A program made the position numbers and the translations under genes. Below, one piece after another: positions 34,893 to 45,587 of a DNA stretch of 64,000 nucleotides. The notes under the pieces are model-generated. The model worked only from the letters and a program-made list of their open reading frames with translations, was not told where the DNA came from and made no database searches. The first letter of the stretch is position 1. Each line of letters begins with the position of its first letter. Source of the DNA: Toxonevra muliebris (Eukaryota > Arthropoda > Insecta > Diptera > Pallopteridae); NCBI GenBank assembly GCA_963691655.1, contig OY829326.1, forward strand, positions 56,351,776-56,415,775, given 5' to 3'.

Positions 34893-35672
34893 GTAAAATA
34901 AAAAAATTGTTATATTGGTCCTGCTCATACGAAAATTATGGGGTTTGGCCCTCATACCGGAGATCCCAGACGTGATAGAAAAAATCTGAGTACAGGGTCC
35001 AAACAATAACAATAAATAAATACATCCTTAAAGAATTTCGCAATAAAATGAAAAAATATTTTTTGTATTAATTTAAATATTTAAGTGGGTATATAAATAT
35101 TTTCTTTTGCAACTATTAGTGAAAAATACAAAATAAACATAAGTGCAATTAAACGTAAATATTAATATATGCGCTAGCAAATCCAAGGAGGATTAAGGCC
35201 CTACGTTACCGATGAAAATCTCACATATTTTAATCGTTGGCTTTGAGGCAATCTCTGGATCTACTATCGACTATGCGTTTTCGTAAATGTACTTGAATTG
35301 CATTACTCGCAAGCAAATATAATTCATTTGCCATTAATTCTACGAAAATACTTCAACATGAGACAATAAGTCTTAGTTTCGAAGGCGGCTCAAAAAAAAC
35401 TTCTCAAAAAACTGTTCTTTAAAAGCCAGAATTATAAAGGCACATCAATTTGTTTGCTGGGTATATGTACATGCACACACACATATATACATAATTTGTA
35501 CTCTGTTGTAGCTTAGTATGTTGAATACCCCATTGCCAAGAATGGGAGACATTTGCAAAAGAGTCATATAATTCAAATCTCAATTCATTATTTATTACTC
35601 TGGAGCAGTGAGAGTGTTTTTTTTTAGGTCGATCAACATACGTGATTTTTCTTTGTTGCTGTTTTTGCTCTC
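34893..35672. other. No recognised gene
   Basis: AT-rich sequence, nothing recognised. The minus frame at 35419-35757 overlaps the following repeat. Confidence 0.4.
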
Positions 35673-36391
35673 TGGTTCTCTCTTTTTGAAGTGAAACTTT
35701 TTTAGAGAGGGTAAATCGAAAATTTCGCAACGGAAGTCGCATTGTTGTTGCACTCATATAAAACTAATGAAAAACGAAGTTATGCTGTTGTGAGTGTTTA
35801 GGAACGAAGTCATATGGGGATCGGTTGCATGCAATCATGCAGAGTCGACTCATGCAGTTTTATCTCATATGCTTTAGTGAGAGAGATTGATTCCATATAG
35901 CTGAATTTTCCTTCAATGTGTTATATACGTGTGCTACGTGCCGATAAATGTAGAGAGTATCAACAGAAAAAAAGCTTTAGAAAATAGAAAGAGGAAGAGT
36001 GCAAAAGCTTCAACAACAACGGTCACGTGAAAAATCGCGTTTTTGTTGCACTCTAACAAAACCAGTAAGAAACGAAGTTTATGCAGTTTTTATCCGGCTA
36101 CAAACAATCAAGCAGAGAGACGACTTCTCGCAGTTTTATCGCATTTTCTTTAGTGAGAGAGTCGATGTAGAAGTCTCGGCTTGATTGTACATAACTTAAC
36201 TTTCTTTTCATGTGTTATATGCGTGTACTAAGTCGTGTTTGTTCCGATAAGTGTAGAGAGTATCAACAGAAAAACAGTGACTACAAATTATATAGAAGAA
36301 GACTGCAAAAACTTCAACAGAATGTTTTATAAATATTTTTGAACAATTTTTCTAAAAACAACATAGTTTCACTTCTACTGTGAGTGTTTGC
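35673..36391 (+). repeat. Tandem repeat of two ~298-bp monomers (copy 2)
   Basis: TTGCACTCATATAAAACTAA near 35749 recurs diverged as TTGCACTCTAACAAAACC near 36047, an offset of about 298 bp. CGAAGTTATGC/CGAAGTTTATGC, CAGTTTTATC, TTAGTGAGAGAG, TTGATTCCATAT/TTGATTGTACAT, GTGTTATAT and GAGTATCAACAGAAAAA follow in the same order in both monomers. Other copies: 27-75 plus 973-1410 (minus) and 58991-59578. Class unknown. No coding frame shared between monomers. Confidence 0.65.
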
Positions 36392-37013
36392 AAAGATTTT
36401 TTTTGCAAAGTATTTGTTACAAAAGAAGTTAATAAATAAAAATTTTGTGAAAAATGAGAAAATTAACTAAACTCCATACAATTATAAAAAGTAATGGGGA
36501 AATACGAGTGAATAAAAAAATAAAATAACCAAGCCAATTTCTCTCTTCGTCTATTTAGACTTCCAATTGAAAGTGAGTGATAATGCTAGCATCAAAAAAT
36601 TGACTTCGCATTTGCTCTTTATATTATGAGTAATTTGCATTAACTCTTTTCATTAACAATTGCTCTTACTGCGGAGGTTAATTAAATAAACATATAGAGG
36701 GCAAATAGTCTAGCGACAGCATCTGTCAAAAATAAAATACACACGTTTTAATGAAACTGCAAAATTTGGCAACTACACGGCTGCACGACAGCATGACTCT
36801 ATTTGCAGTTGCGGGTAAAAAAGAAAGAGAGAGAGGTGAGAGCAAAATTACATAACAGAAGAAGAAGAATGAAGAAAATATTTTTTTTTAATTCAGCAGA
36901 TGCCGCTTGCTGTTGCAGTCGTTAAATTCTATTCTCTCGGCTACCAACGTTAATTGAGAGAAAGAGAGAGAGTAATCTCAATTATGCAGTCGCAAGCCTT
37001 TAGTTCTTCATGC
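36392..37013. other. No recognised gene
   Basis: AT-rich with GA-rich tracts near 36820-36850 and 36957-36972. Nothing recognised. Confidence 0.4.
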
Positions 37014-37172
37014 CGCTCATTTACTAAAAGACTGGCATAAGTCAAAAAACACGCGCGTGAGATTATAAGATTTCTTCTTTTTTCTGCAAAGTGGGAGTCA
37101 ATTGAAAACTTTAAACGCGTTTTCTGCAAAATCGCGTTTTTTGAGTTATGACAGTCTTTTAGTAAATGAGCG
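37014..37172. mobile_element. MITE with ~40-bp inverted ends, 159 bp
   Basis: CGCTCATTTACTAAAAGACT at 37014 is exactly mirrored by AGTCTTTTAGTAAATGAGCG ending at 37172. The pairing continues (CATAAGTCAAAAAAC against CATAACTCAAAAAAC in complement), so most of the element forms one hairpin. No clear target duplication. Confidence 0.7.
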
Positions 37173-39572
37173 ATGTGTTTATTCAATTTAGAGTAAAAGT
37201 GAGCAATGGTATACAAGAAAAGAGAGTATACCTTTTGATGTTTTACTGTCACTCAAGATATTTTTACTTCACACAAATCACTGTAAAAATTATTTTTGAA
37301 TGCTTCTTTTCCGATTGGGTAGTTATAAAACGGCAGAAGGACAAACGCGGAAATTTTTGTTTTATTATAATAATTTCTTCTTTTTTTTTGCTGTAGAAAA
37401 ATATAAAAAAAACTGCAATTTGAATTAAAATAACATTTACATACATATAACGAAGAAAGGGCATAAAAATATAATAATTTCCTAAAAAAAAATACATGAA
37501 TAAATGTATAAAAATTATGAATGTTATAGCTGCGAGTTAGATGAAGAGATGTTTTTAATTGTGGTTTATTTCAGAATTTAATAAAGTTTTTAGTACTTTT
37601 TAGTTATTTTCATTTTCATTATCATTCTGAGTCAACGTCAATTCTCTTTAAAATTAAATAGTTATATTAGATTAGATTAAAATACATTTTTTTTTATTGG
37701 TAATTTCATTAACAAAGAATTTTTCTTTATGTGTCATAAATAGCTAAAGTGATTAGATACAAATATCAACTGCACAAATTGAAAATATAAAAGAAGAAAT
37801 GAAATATTTAAAGGGAAAGAAACAAATTCATACAGTACAATAGTTAGAAAAGAATATAATTGCACTTTCTGTTGAAAAAAAAACAAAAATTAGAAGGACC
37901 ACGTACATTGATAGGTTGAGAGGGGACTGCCATGAAGCCTTCTGTGGTAGTATGCTCTGTTGCTTCAGTTTAGAAAAAATCTTGGAATACGACGCCGTAA
38001 TGAGGCTGCAACCAAGTGATCAGCTTAAACAAAATCGCATATGAATCTATCAAAACTTCAATTTCGAAATAAGATTTTAGTTAGCCCCTTTCTAAGCTAA
38101 GTAAACGATATTTACGACACTTTGTTTGCAATTGAGTACGGTCCATCAGAATGTGCCGAATGACAATAAAAATATTACTAACTGCTTTTGTAAACTAAGA
38201 TAACAATATGATTTTCAAATGATTGTAATATTTTAAGTTCGAAACTAAATTATTGTATAAATATTACGAGCACGTCATCTTCTCGTCATCATCATCATAA
38301 TATTCAGCAGCTCTTGGCGTTTTATTTTATTTTATTTATTATTTATTTATTGCTTGAACTATTTTCTTTTCTTTTTTTTTTTTGCTTATATTACTTACTT
38401 TCATTTTATTTCTATTTATTTTCGTTTTTTTCATACCAACAGCAACAAGTTGTTATGTTATACATACCTAGATAAAAATATATGAATGTGGTACGTGTCG
38501 TATGAGTAACATATAACGCACTTACTTATACATACAAAAAAAAAAACACAACAACAAATTGGAGCTTTTTGTGTCATAACGTAAAGACGAGTATAAGTAT
38601 AAGTACATACAATAATATTACTTCTTCTTCTTCTTATTCATAATTTAGCTAGGTTTGAGAGCATATTTCATTTCCTTCATAGTCTCTAGTCTTTAAGTCT
38701 GAAAGTTTTTTTCTCTCTTTTTCTTGTAATTTTTGTAGTAAGAAAAAATACACTTATTAAAGATACACTTAAATTGTGTTGTATACATTTCCGTATCTAT
38801 GGTACTAGTTTCTCTTTAAGCTCATAGTTAAGCTACATACAAGTAAAATATTTGTATGTTTTTGAAGGAAAAATCTTGAAGAGATAGAATTATTTTTCTA
38901 CATTTGTTCACTTTCGTTTCTGTTATTCTTTACATAGTTACCGAGTTGTTGTTTTTTTTTTGTTGTTATTATTAGTGTTGGTTTTTTCAGCAAGCTGTAC
39001 TTGGTGATACAAAAATAAACAAACATATGGAGGATATATGCAGTGTTGCCATTTAGAAAATGTAGTAGTAGAATTTAAGTAGTGAGTGAGAAAGGAATTT
39101 AAGAAATCCTTTAAGCTGGGATACTTATGTTAGTTTTTTTTTTTTTAAGTTAAGTGAATCAGTTGAACAAAAGCCTTGGTGAATAGGTCTAGGGGAAACT
39201 AGAAACGTTGAGTTGAGCTAGGACTAAGGAAAGATTAGTTAATTTTGATTCGTACGTGTTCAGAAGTAGCGAAGGAGAGCTTTAAGTGGCAATTACATTT
39301 ATGTCTGGAAGGCTAGTTTATCCCCCTTTCCTCTAAACCAGTATCTTATTAAAAATAAATGCTCATTCGAATTATTTAGGTAATTACCAGTCAATCTAAC
39401 TAATGAGTGAAAAGTAATGATTAATAATATCAATCATCAATCACAAACTAATGACCAATTTTTTTTAGTCACTTAGTCATGCCTGGTTGATTAATAACTA
39501 ATAATTTTAGTTGCAACCCTGATTATTTATTAAGGAAAACAAAGCACGGCCATTTGTTGTCTATGATAGAAA
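37173..39572. other. No recognised gene
   Basis: AT-rich. CTT repeats near 38620 and several T runs. No coding signal. Confidence 0.45.
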
Positions 39573-39574
39573 TA

Positions 39575-40822
39575 AGGAGTGAGATTGAAAAAATCTTAAC
39601 ACACTTTTTACCTAATAATTTTTTTTGGGTGTAAAATTTAAAAATTTCTTTGATATAGTTATTTTTTAAAAATATGTCAGTTGCTATTTTTAATGACAAA
39701 CATGTTGATTTATTGTGAGTTTGATCAAAATGAGTGAAGAAAATAAAGTACGTCTTAAAATTATTAAAAATTTTCAAAAAAATCTAAATTGGTCCTACAA
39801 AAAATTGGCCAAAGAATTGAAGGTTTGCCGTCAAACTATTTCCAATGTTATTAAACAGTTTCAGGAGAATTTGACCATCGATAGGAAACCTGGTTCGGGA
39901 AGAAAACAAGGACCACATAATATTGGGAAAGCCTAGAAAATAGAAAGCATATTCAAAAGCTTTCCAAACACATCTGGTAGAAAAGCTGCCTGGTTAAAGT
40001 CCAAAAAGTTCCAGACAGGAATGTTGCAAAAAATTTGAACGCTAAAAGTAGGGCTCGGAAAATAAAATCGAAATTCATACAAAAATATTCATGTTGTATA
40101 ATGGACGACGAAACGTATGTCCTGGCAGATTTTACGCAGCTTCCGGGTTCCGGGTCAAAATTTTTATATTGCTGATGCTCGAGGAAATGTCAAAGAACAA
40201 TTTAGAATCCAAAGGCAGACAAAATTTCCTAAAAAATTCCTGGTATGGCAAGCTATATGCAGTTGCGCGCAACGGCAAAAGAAGCAAGTCATTGGTTACA
40301 GTGGGCTCTATAAATACCGAAATATACATCAAAGAATGTTTGAAAAAAAAGACTTCTTCCTTTCATAAGAAAGCACAATGTGTCCACATATTTTTGGCCC
40401 GATTTGGCATCATGTCACTACAGCAAGCAAGCTCTGGAGTGGTACCAAAGTATTAACATAGTTTTTGTGCCAAGAGAGGCCAATCCTCCAAATTGTCCGG
40501 AGCTAAGACCAGTGAAGAAATATTGGGCTCTTGTGAAAATAAACTTAAAGAGTACAAAAAAGGTGTCCCAAAATATCGAAGATTTTAAAAGCAGATGGGC
40601 AAACTGTTCCAAAAAGGTGTCTGAAACAACTATCAAATCTCTAATGGAAGGCTTACTAAAAAAGGTCTACGAGTTCATAAATAGTGGTTAGAACTATAAA
40701 AGTTATATTTTTCTGTAATTTGTAAAATATTATCAATTACATAAAAAAATCAAAACTCTTAGATCAACCGTTTAAAAATTATTGAATTTTATATATGTTA
40801 AGATTTTTTCGATCTCACTCCT
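39575..40822 (+). pseudogene. DD37E Tc1-like element, complete ends, dead (copy A), 1248 bp
   Basis: Ends AGGAGTGAGATTGAAAAAAT and complement AGGAGTGAGATCGAAAAAAT, with TA on each side (39573-39574, 40823-40824). ATG 39730 begins MSEENKVRLKIIKNF. A helix-turn-helix (KLAKELKVCRQTISNVIKQF) follows, then a nonsense TAG at 39934 and a ~49-bp deletion (also seen in the copy at 19507). The catalytic part is in several frames: MDDETYVLADF (first Asp), WPDLASCHYS (second Asp), ELRPVKKYWALVK. The third catalytic Glu is Lys here but Glu in the minus copy (RPVERYW). In that copy the spacing is 37 residues, making this a DD37E family. It contains at least one stop, frameshifts and a lost catalytic residue. 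Confidence 0.85.
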
Positions 40823-40824
40823 TA

Positions 40825-41539
40825 TGTGTTTTTTTCCTTATGTATGTGATTTACATGAAAAATTACTATTGTATCCTTTTATGTTTTATTTATTGAAATT
40901 GGGATTTGTTATTATGTACTTTAATATTACATAAAAACAAATCTATTTTATACTGTAGGTATAATCATCGGCTGACCAAAGATCGGCATCAGTATCGGCT
41001 TCGACCAAACTTTTTCCAATAGCCGATCATCGGTATCAGTTCGGCAAAAAAAGAACCTAATCGGTCGGTCTATACTAGTAAGTATTTAAGAGTTCATCAG
41101 GTATATAATTCATACGTACTGGAGTTCCACGAAGTGAAACCAAAACTGAAAAATGAAAGCATACGATTCTACACAAGAGTGTTTTAGTGAAGGAAACCCC
41201 AATCAAGGATAACTGAGATCATGAACAGCTAAGGGGCAATTGCTTTATATTATCGGAAGTTTCAGACCCTTTCACAGAATTCCCTTATTTTGCAGAAAAA
41301 CAAACCCAAGTTCTTCAATTTTCGGCTACTACGGTGGCCTCAAAGATTAGAGAGTTCTAGTACCATAATGCTGCAGAAGATGCGAAAATAAGATAGAAAT
41401 TGAAACCAACTTTTCCGTGAATCCGGCAAAACTTCATATCCACCGCTTTTGTTCAGAGAACAGGAGGAGTAACTAACAGAGACTTCTCCAAGAGCCTTGT
41501 TAAGTTAATGAAGAGTAGAAAAGCGAAGTGCACTTGTGG
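40825..41539. other. No gene; possible transposon-end scrap at 40960-41080
   Basis: At 40965-41080 the words CATCGGCTGACC, GATCGGCATCAG, GCCGATCATCGGTATCAG and TCGGTCGGTCTATACTAG recur with inverted symmetry, and TATACT stands on both sides. It looks like a small hAT-type remnant, but the ends were not fixed. The rest is unremarkable. Confidence 0.35.
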
Positions 41540-42093
41540 CAAGAATGATAGAATACAAGATTACGTCACACGCATCTCCGTTATTTGTCTCTCACAAAAA
41601 TTTAATTGGCCAAAATTAAAGGAATCGAATCTCGGTAAATCCGAATCCAAAAGTAAATATCTTTCTCTTGATCATTCCCTCATTAAATTTCACATTGAGG
41701 ATATCCTAATTATGAAAAGTATTTAGTTGTGCGAGCGTCGAAAGTTGCAATATCGTCTCGGTAGTATTAACATTAATTTTTTTTATCCGACATGTCTCAA
41801 AAAATTGTAACAAAAATGTTATTTATCATCTTTTCTATGTTTTATATTAGTTAATTCTTTGGATTTTTATTACTGCGTATTATCGCTACATTTGTGGCGA
41901 CATTTGTGGTATCTACAAATAACTAATAAATATCATTTATTTCCACATTTCATACAAATGTTTAAAATGTTCACGTATAAAATGTATGTAGTCTCCACCG
42001 CTCTCTCTTTAAAAATTTGACTTGTGACGACATGCGCAGAGAGAGGCAATTTTGATCAACTTATTGGCGTAATCATGTATTCTATCATTCTTG
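41540..42093 (+). mobile_element. MITE-2, copy 1, 554 bp
   Basis: Starts CAAGAATGATAGAATACAAG and ends with its near-perfect inverse CATGTATTCTATCATTCTTG (26-bp ends). The whole length is collinear with the minus-strand copy at 45458-47778 apart from that copy's insertion: CATCTCCGTTATTTG, ATCCAAAAGTAAATATCTT, CATTCCCTCATTAAATTTCA, GAAAGTTGCAATATCGTCTC. No coding capacity. The 72-codon frame at 41508-41726 is within it and unsupported. Confidence 0.75.
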
Positions 42094-42151
42094 TTTACAT
42101 ACGTGTATGTGGAGGTTAAAGAGAGTACCCTGCAAGCTCGTTTTTCAAGGC

Positions 42152-42262
42152 GAATTCATCGACCGAGTAACGTCCCATTTTTTTGATTTGTTTTTATACG
42201 AAATTTTCACTTTCTCAAGCGAAAAGTTTCAAATAAAAAAAGAAAAGAGAGTGAATCTGCCT
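42152..42262 (+). repeat. MITE-1, diverged copy
   Basis: ATTCATCGACCGAGTAACG at the left, CTCAAGCGAAAAGTTTCAAA in the middle and GAGAGTGAATCTGC at the right resemble the copy at 32855-32980. Confidence 0.4.
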
Positions 42263-42361
42263 TTACTTTGTACGCCTCGCTTAGTGCTTTTATGTTCGCA
42301 AAGTTTACCGGGAGCAGCCGAAGTGCCCATTCTTAATAAACAACACTGACTGATACAAGTG

Positions 42362-43075
42362 TAGTGATGATTCAATATAAGTAAATAAATACAAGTAAAT
42401 ACTCGATATTTTTCATTCGATTCAAGTACTTTTTTTTACTCGATGCTATATCATAAGTATTTTACTTGGTATCGGGAAAAAGGGTCAGTATCGGATACTC
42501 GAGATTTTGGAAAATATTTATTTAAACAACTGAAATATTGCTATACAATATTTAAGATTAAGGATCGTTTTACAATATTTTAGAACAATCAATAATATAT
42601 TTCAAAATGCTACTCCAGAATTATTCAATATCCACATTCAAAATATTTCAGTCCATATTGCAATATTCCAATGTAAGAAGATATTGCAGTAAAGTATTGA
42701 AGTTCCAGAAAATATTGCCGGCCATGCATGTACAACATAATGTTTCTTGAAACCTTTTCATTAAAATAAAGTATTTTTAAAAAGCTTTAATCTGTTGATT
42801 AGTTTTCCTTCTATTATAAATTTTCTAGCAGTGTTTTCAGATGAGTAGTGTAAACTGTAGGCTCAACCATGTGGTAACACAATGGGCCGTTCTGGTCTGA
42901 GTGTTCTCCTCGACAACCACTTAAAAAAAAAGTGTAATTTGTCTCTTTAAACGAGTATTCGATACAAGTACATATTCGATACTTTTTTCCGATATTTTCG
43001 GTAGCATCGATACTTTTATTCGATACAAGTATTGAGTAAAAGTATCGATACTATGTGGGTATCGAATCAACACCA
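42362..43075. mobile_element. Non-autonomous hAT element, 714 bp
   Basis: Perfect 8-bp duplication TACAAGTG at 42354-42361 and 43076-43083. Ends TAGTGATGATTCAATA and complement TGGTGTTGATTCGATA (13 of 16). The interior near each end is full of TACTCGATA / GTATCGATAC words, likely subterminal motifs. It hosts a SINE fragment at 42848-42930. No coding frame. Confidence 0.8.
42848..42930 (+). mobile_element. SINE 3' fragment nested in hAT
   Basis: GTAAACTGTAGGCTCAACCA through ACACAATGGGCCGTTCTGG to GACAACCACTT matches the 3' third of the monomeric SINE at 30529-30846. 5'-truncated. Confidence 0.65.
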
Positions 43076-43083
43076 TACAAGTG

Positions 43084-44015
43084 GACGCTCAGCACTTCCC
43101 TTTAACCTAGCCTATCCTAATGCCTAGTTTTCACTATTTCAAATTCAATCAAATTTGCCAACATGTAAATTTTATATGGAAAATGGTATCTTTCTCTCTC
43201 TTTGACAGAAAATATGAAATAGTGAAAACCAGGCATAATTCATTAAAATTCTTCAACAATATCTCCGAGTTCTCATGTATTCTTGGCAACTCTATCACAA
43301 CATATAGACAGTACTCGTCAGTGAATTTCAAGTGAATTTCTTTGACAATATTTATGTAGTATGTTGGTACATTTGTATGTATGTAAGTGTGTATGTGGTA
43401 GTTGTAACCCTGATATTTATTTAAGAAGATTGGAAAACTTCAATTTTTCCTTTCTCTACAATTGATTTCTTGTTTTCATTTGAAATTTTGTATACATTTT
43501 TCTACTTTTCCCACATCTTTCAATTTTTAGCATCAGAATTTTTTCTCAATTCGATTTTTCATTTTCGATTTGCGGCCTTAACTTGTTTTCATACTTTTAT
43601 TTGTAGTAAGAAAAGACGGGAATAATATTTTGCTACAATGTAGAGATATCTATCTTTAAGATACTTTTGTGAGTATAAACTAATAAAAGAAAAATAATAA
43701 TAACAAGAACAACAATAATAGATGAGCATTCAATGATAGTGAAAAAGTTATGCTTTAGATGAAAAGATTGTGTGTTGATTCAATCAATAGTAGTTATTCT
43801 TTAGGTGCTTGTTTATGTTGAGATGTAGTGGTATTTCTATGTCGCATTTTACATTTATTTTTATAGGTTGTTCTATATTCTTTCTAATTTCCTATTTATA
43901 TTTTATAATGTAAGTGTTGTGGAAAAATTTATTTTGTGAGTTTTAGGAAATTTTGTTGTTTAATTGACATCATTTCAAAGCTATTTGGGATTTAAGATTT
44001 ACGTCGAATTAATAG
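43084..44015. other. No recognised gene
   Basis: AT-rich. The two opposed frames at 43120-43335 are mutual shadows without recognisable content. Confidence 0.4.
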
Positions 44016-44095
44016 CTCGTCGCCTGAGAATTGATTTGGCGTATGTGTGTACAAATTCATATGCCTATACGCCAAATCAATTCTCAGGCGACGAG
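44016..44095. mobile_element. ~80-bp hairpin element, copy 1
   Basis: CTCGTCGCCTGAGAATTGAT, continuing TTGGCGTAT, is repeated as its exact inverse at the right end (ATACGCCAAATCAA then TTCTCAGGCGACGAG). The loop is about 22 bp. Two other copies lie at 51032-51104 and 53939-54016. Confidence 0.8.
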
Positions 44096-45449
44096 TTGTT
44101 TTAAACCTTTGGAAATATTGATAAATATTTTTATAAGTTTTAAATTTTCTAGTAAAACAATAAAGCCTTATAAAAAGATAGTTCTATTAATAAATTTCTA
44201 ATAATATTTTTAACACTTTTTTGTTTGTTTTCATTCCTTTAAAATTTAACGCTCCAATTCGAGCACACACACAGAGAGATGCGCATCTATATACCAAGAA
44301 TAATTTATGTACTTCATTTTCACACATACATTTCCGTTTCTAAATATTTCCGTTTTACTGAAAGACTTACGAGTTTGCGAGGTATCAACATGTGCGACTA
44401 TAAACTGCCGTACAAAAAGTCGCAAAAACAAAAACATAAAAAAAAATAAAAATATATTCTAAATAAAAAAAAAAATATGGTATTAAAATAGAGAAAACAA
44501 GTAGCGTTAAAAAAAATAGAAATAGGGAGTAATAAAAAACAAACATTTACCATAAGCTATGAAATTTGTTTTTGTCAGTATTAATGCATTTGGATTTTGG
44601 TGCTTCACACTTGATGACAACAAACTAAAAATACATAACAATAAAAACGAAATAGGATCGAAAAATACACAAAATTTCAAACATTTTGGGTAGTGCCTCT
44701 GGGTTACTTGTGAATTGAACATGTATGTGGAGTGGAGTAGTAGAAAACATTTGAAATATTTTATTGCATAAATAGTAATATTCGTTTATAACGAACTTCT
44801 ATAACAGGAGTAGTAAATGAGGTTTAGATAAATTCGTTTTTTTCGGACCTAAGAAACCAAAAATTTCTCTTAAAGTGGGTAGCCCGTCAAGTTGGAAATC
44901 TTACTCATTTACCTTTTGAATTATTTGCTAAAAGGAAATTAAAATAATGACGCTTGTTTACTGCAGGACTGCCATAATAAAAAAAAAGAAAAAAAAAAAT
45001 GAAATTCAAGTTAAGCATGAAGAAATAATATTCAGCAAACGAGCGACGTAATGAATGAACAAATTTAATCTGTAAGTAATTTGCTTTAAATTAAATTACA
45101 AAATCAATTCAAATATACATAATGAATTTTATATACAGATTGTATTTAAAGAATAATAAAAGACTGTAGTTAACAGCAAGAGAGAAATGAAAAAGAGAGA
45201 GAGAAGGCATTTTTTTGCTCATAATGGAAGAGCAATCGTGTCTACCTTTATTACTCCATTTGGAGATTAAAACCAGTTTTCAGTTGCTTTTTTTTAGTAC
45301 TGTATACTTGAAAATATGCCGCCATGTTGAAAATGAGAACAGAAATTAGAGAGTGTCACAACGCCATAGAGCATATGGGGAATGAAAAGAGACAGCCATA
45401 TTGTAGGCATTGTGAGCACTCACGTGTTATTTTGATGTGAAAATATGTC
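44096..45449. other. No recognised gene
   Basis: AT-rich with poly(A) runs near 44430-44475 and 44980-45000. Nothing supported. Confidence 0.4.
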
Positions 45450-45587
45450 GTCTACACCAAGAATGATAGAATACAAGATTACGCCAATAAGTTGATCAAA
45501 ATTGCCTCTTTCTGCGCATGTCGTAACAAGTTAAATTTTTAAAGAGAGAGCGGTGGAGACTACATACATTTTATACGTGAACAATTT

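Noticed and set aside
41508..41726. 72-codon frame with Lys/Ser-rich content
   Set aside because: Lies mostly within MITE-2; the minus-strand copy at 45458-47778 does not preserve the frame.
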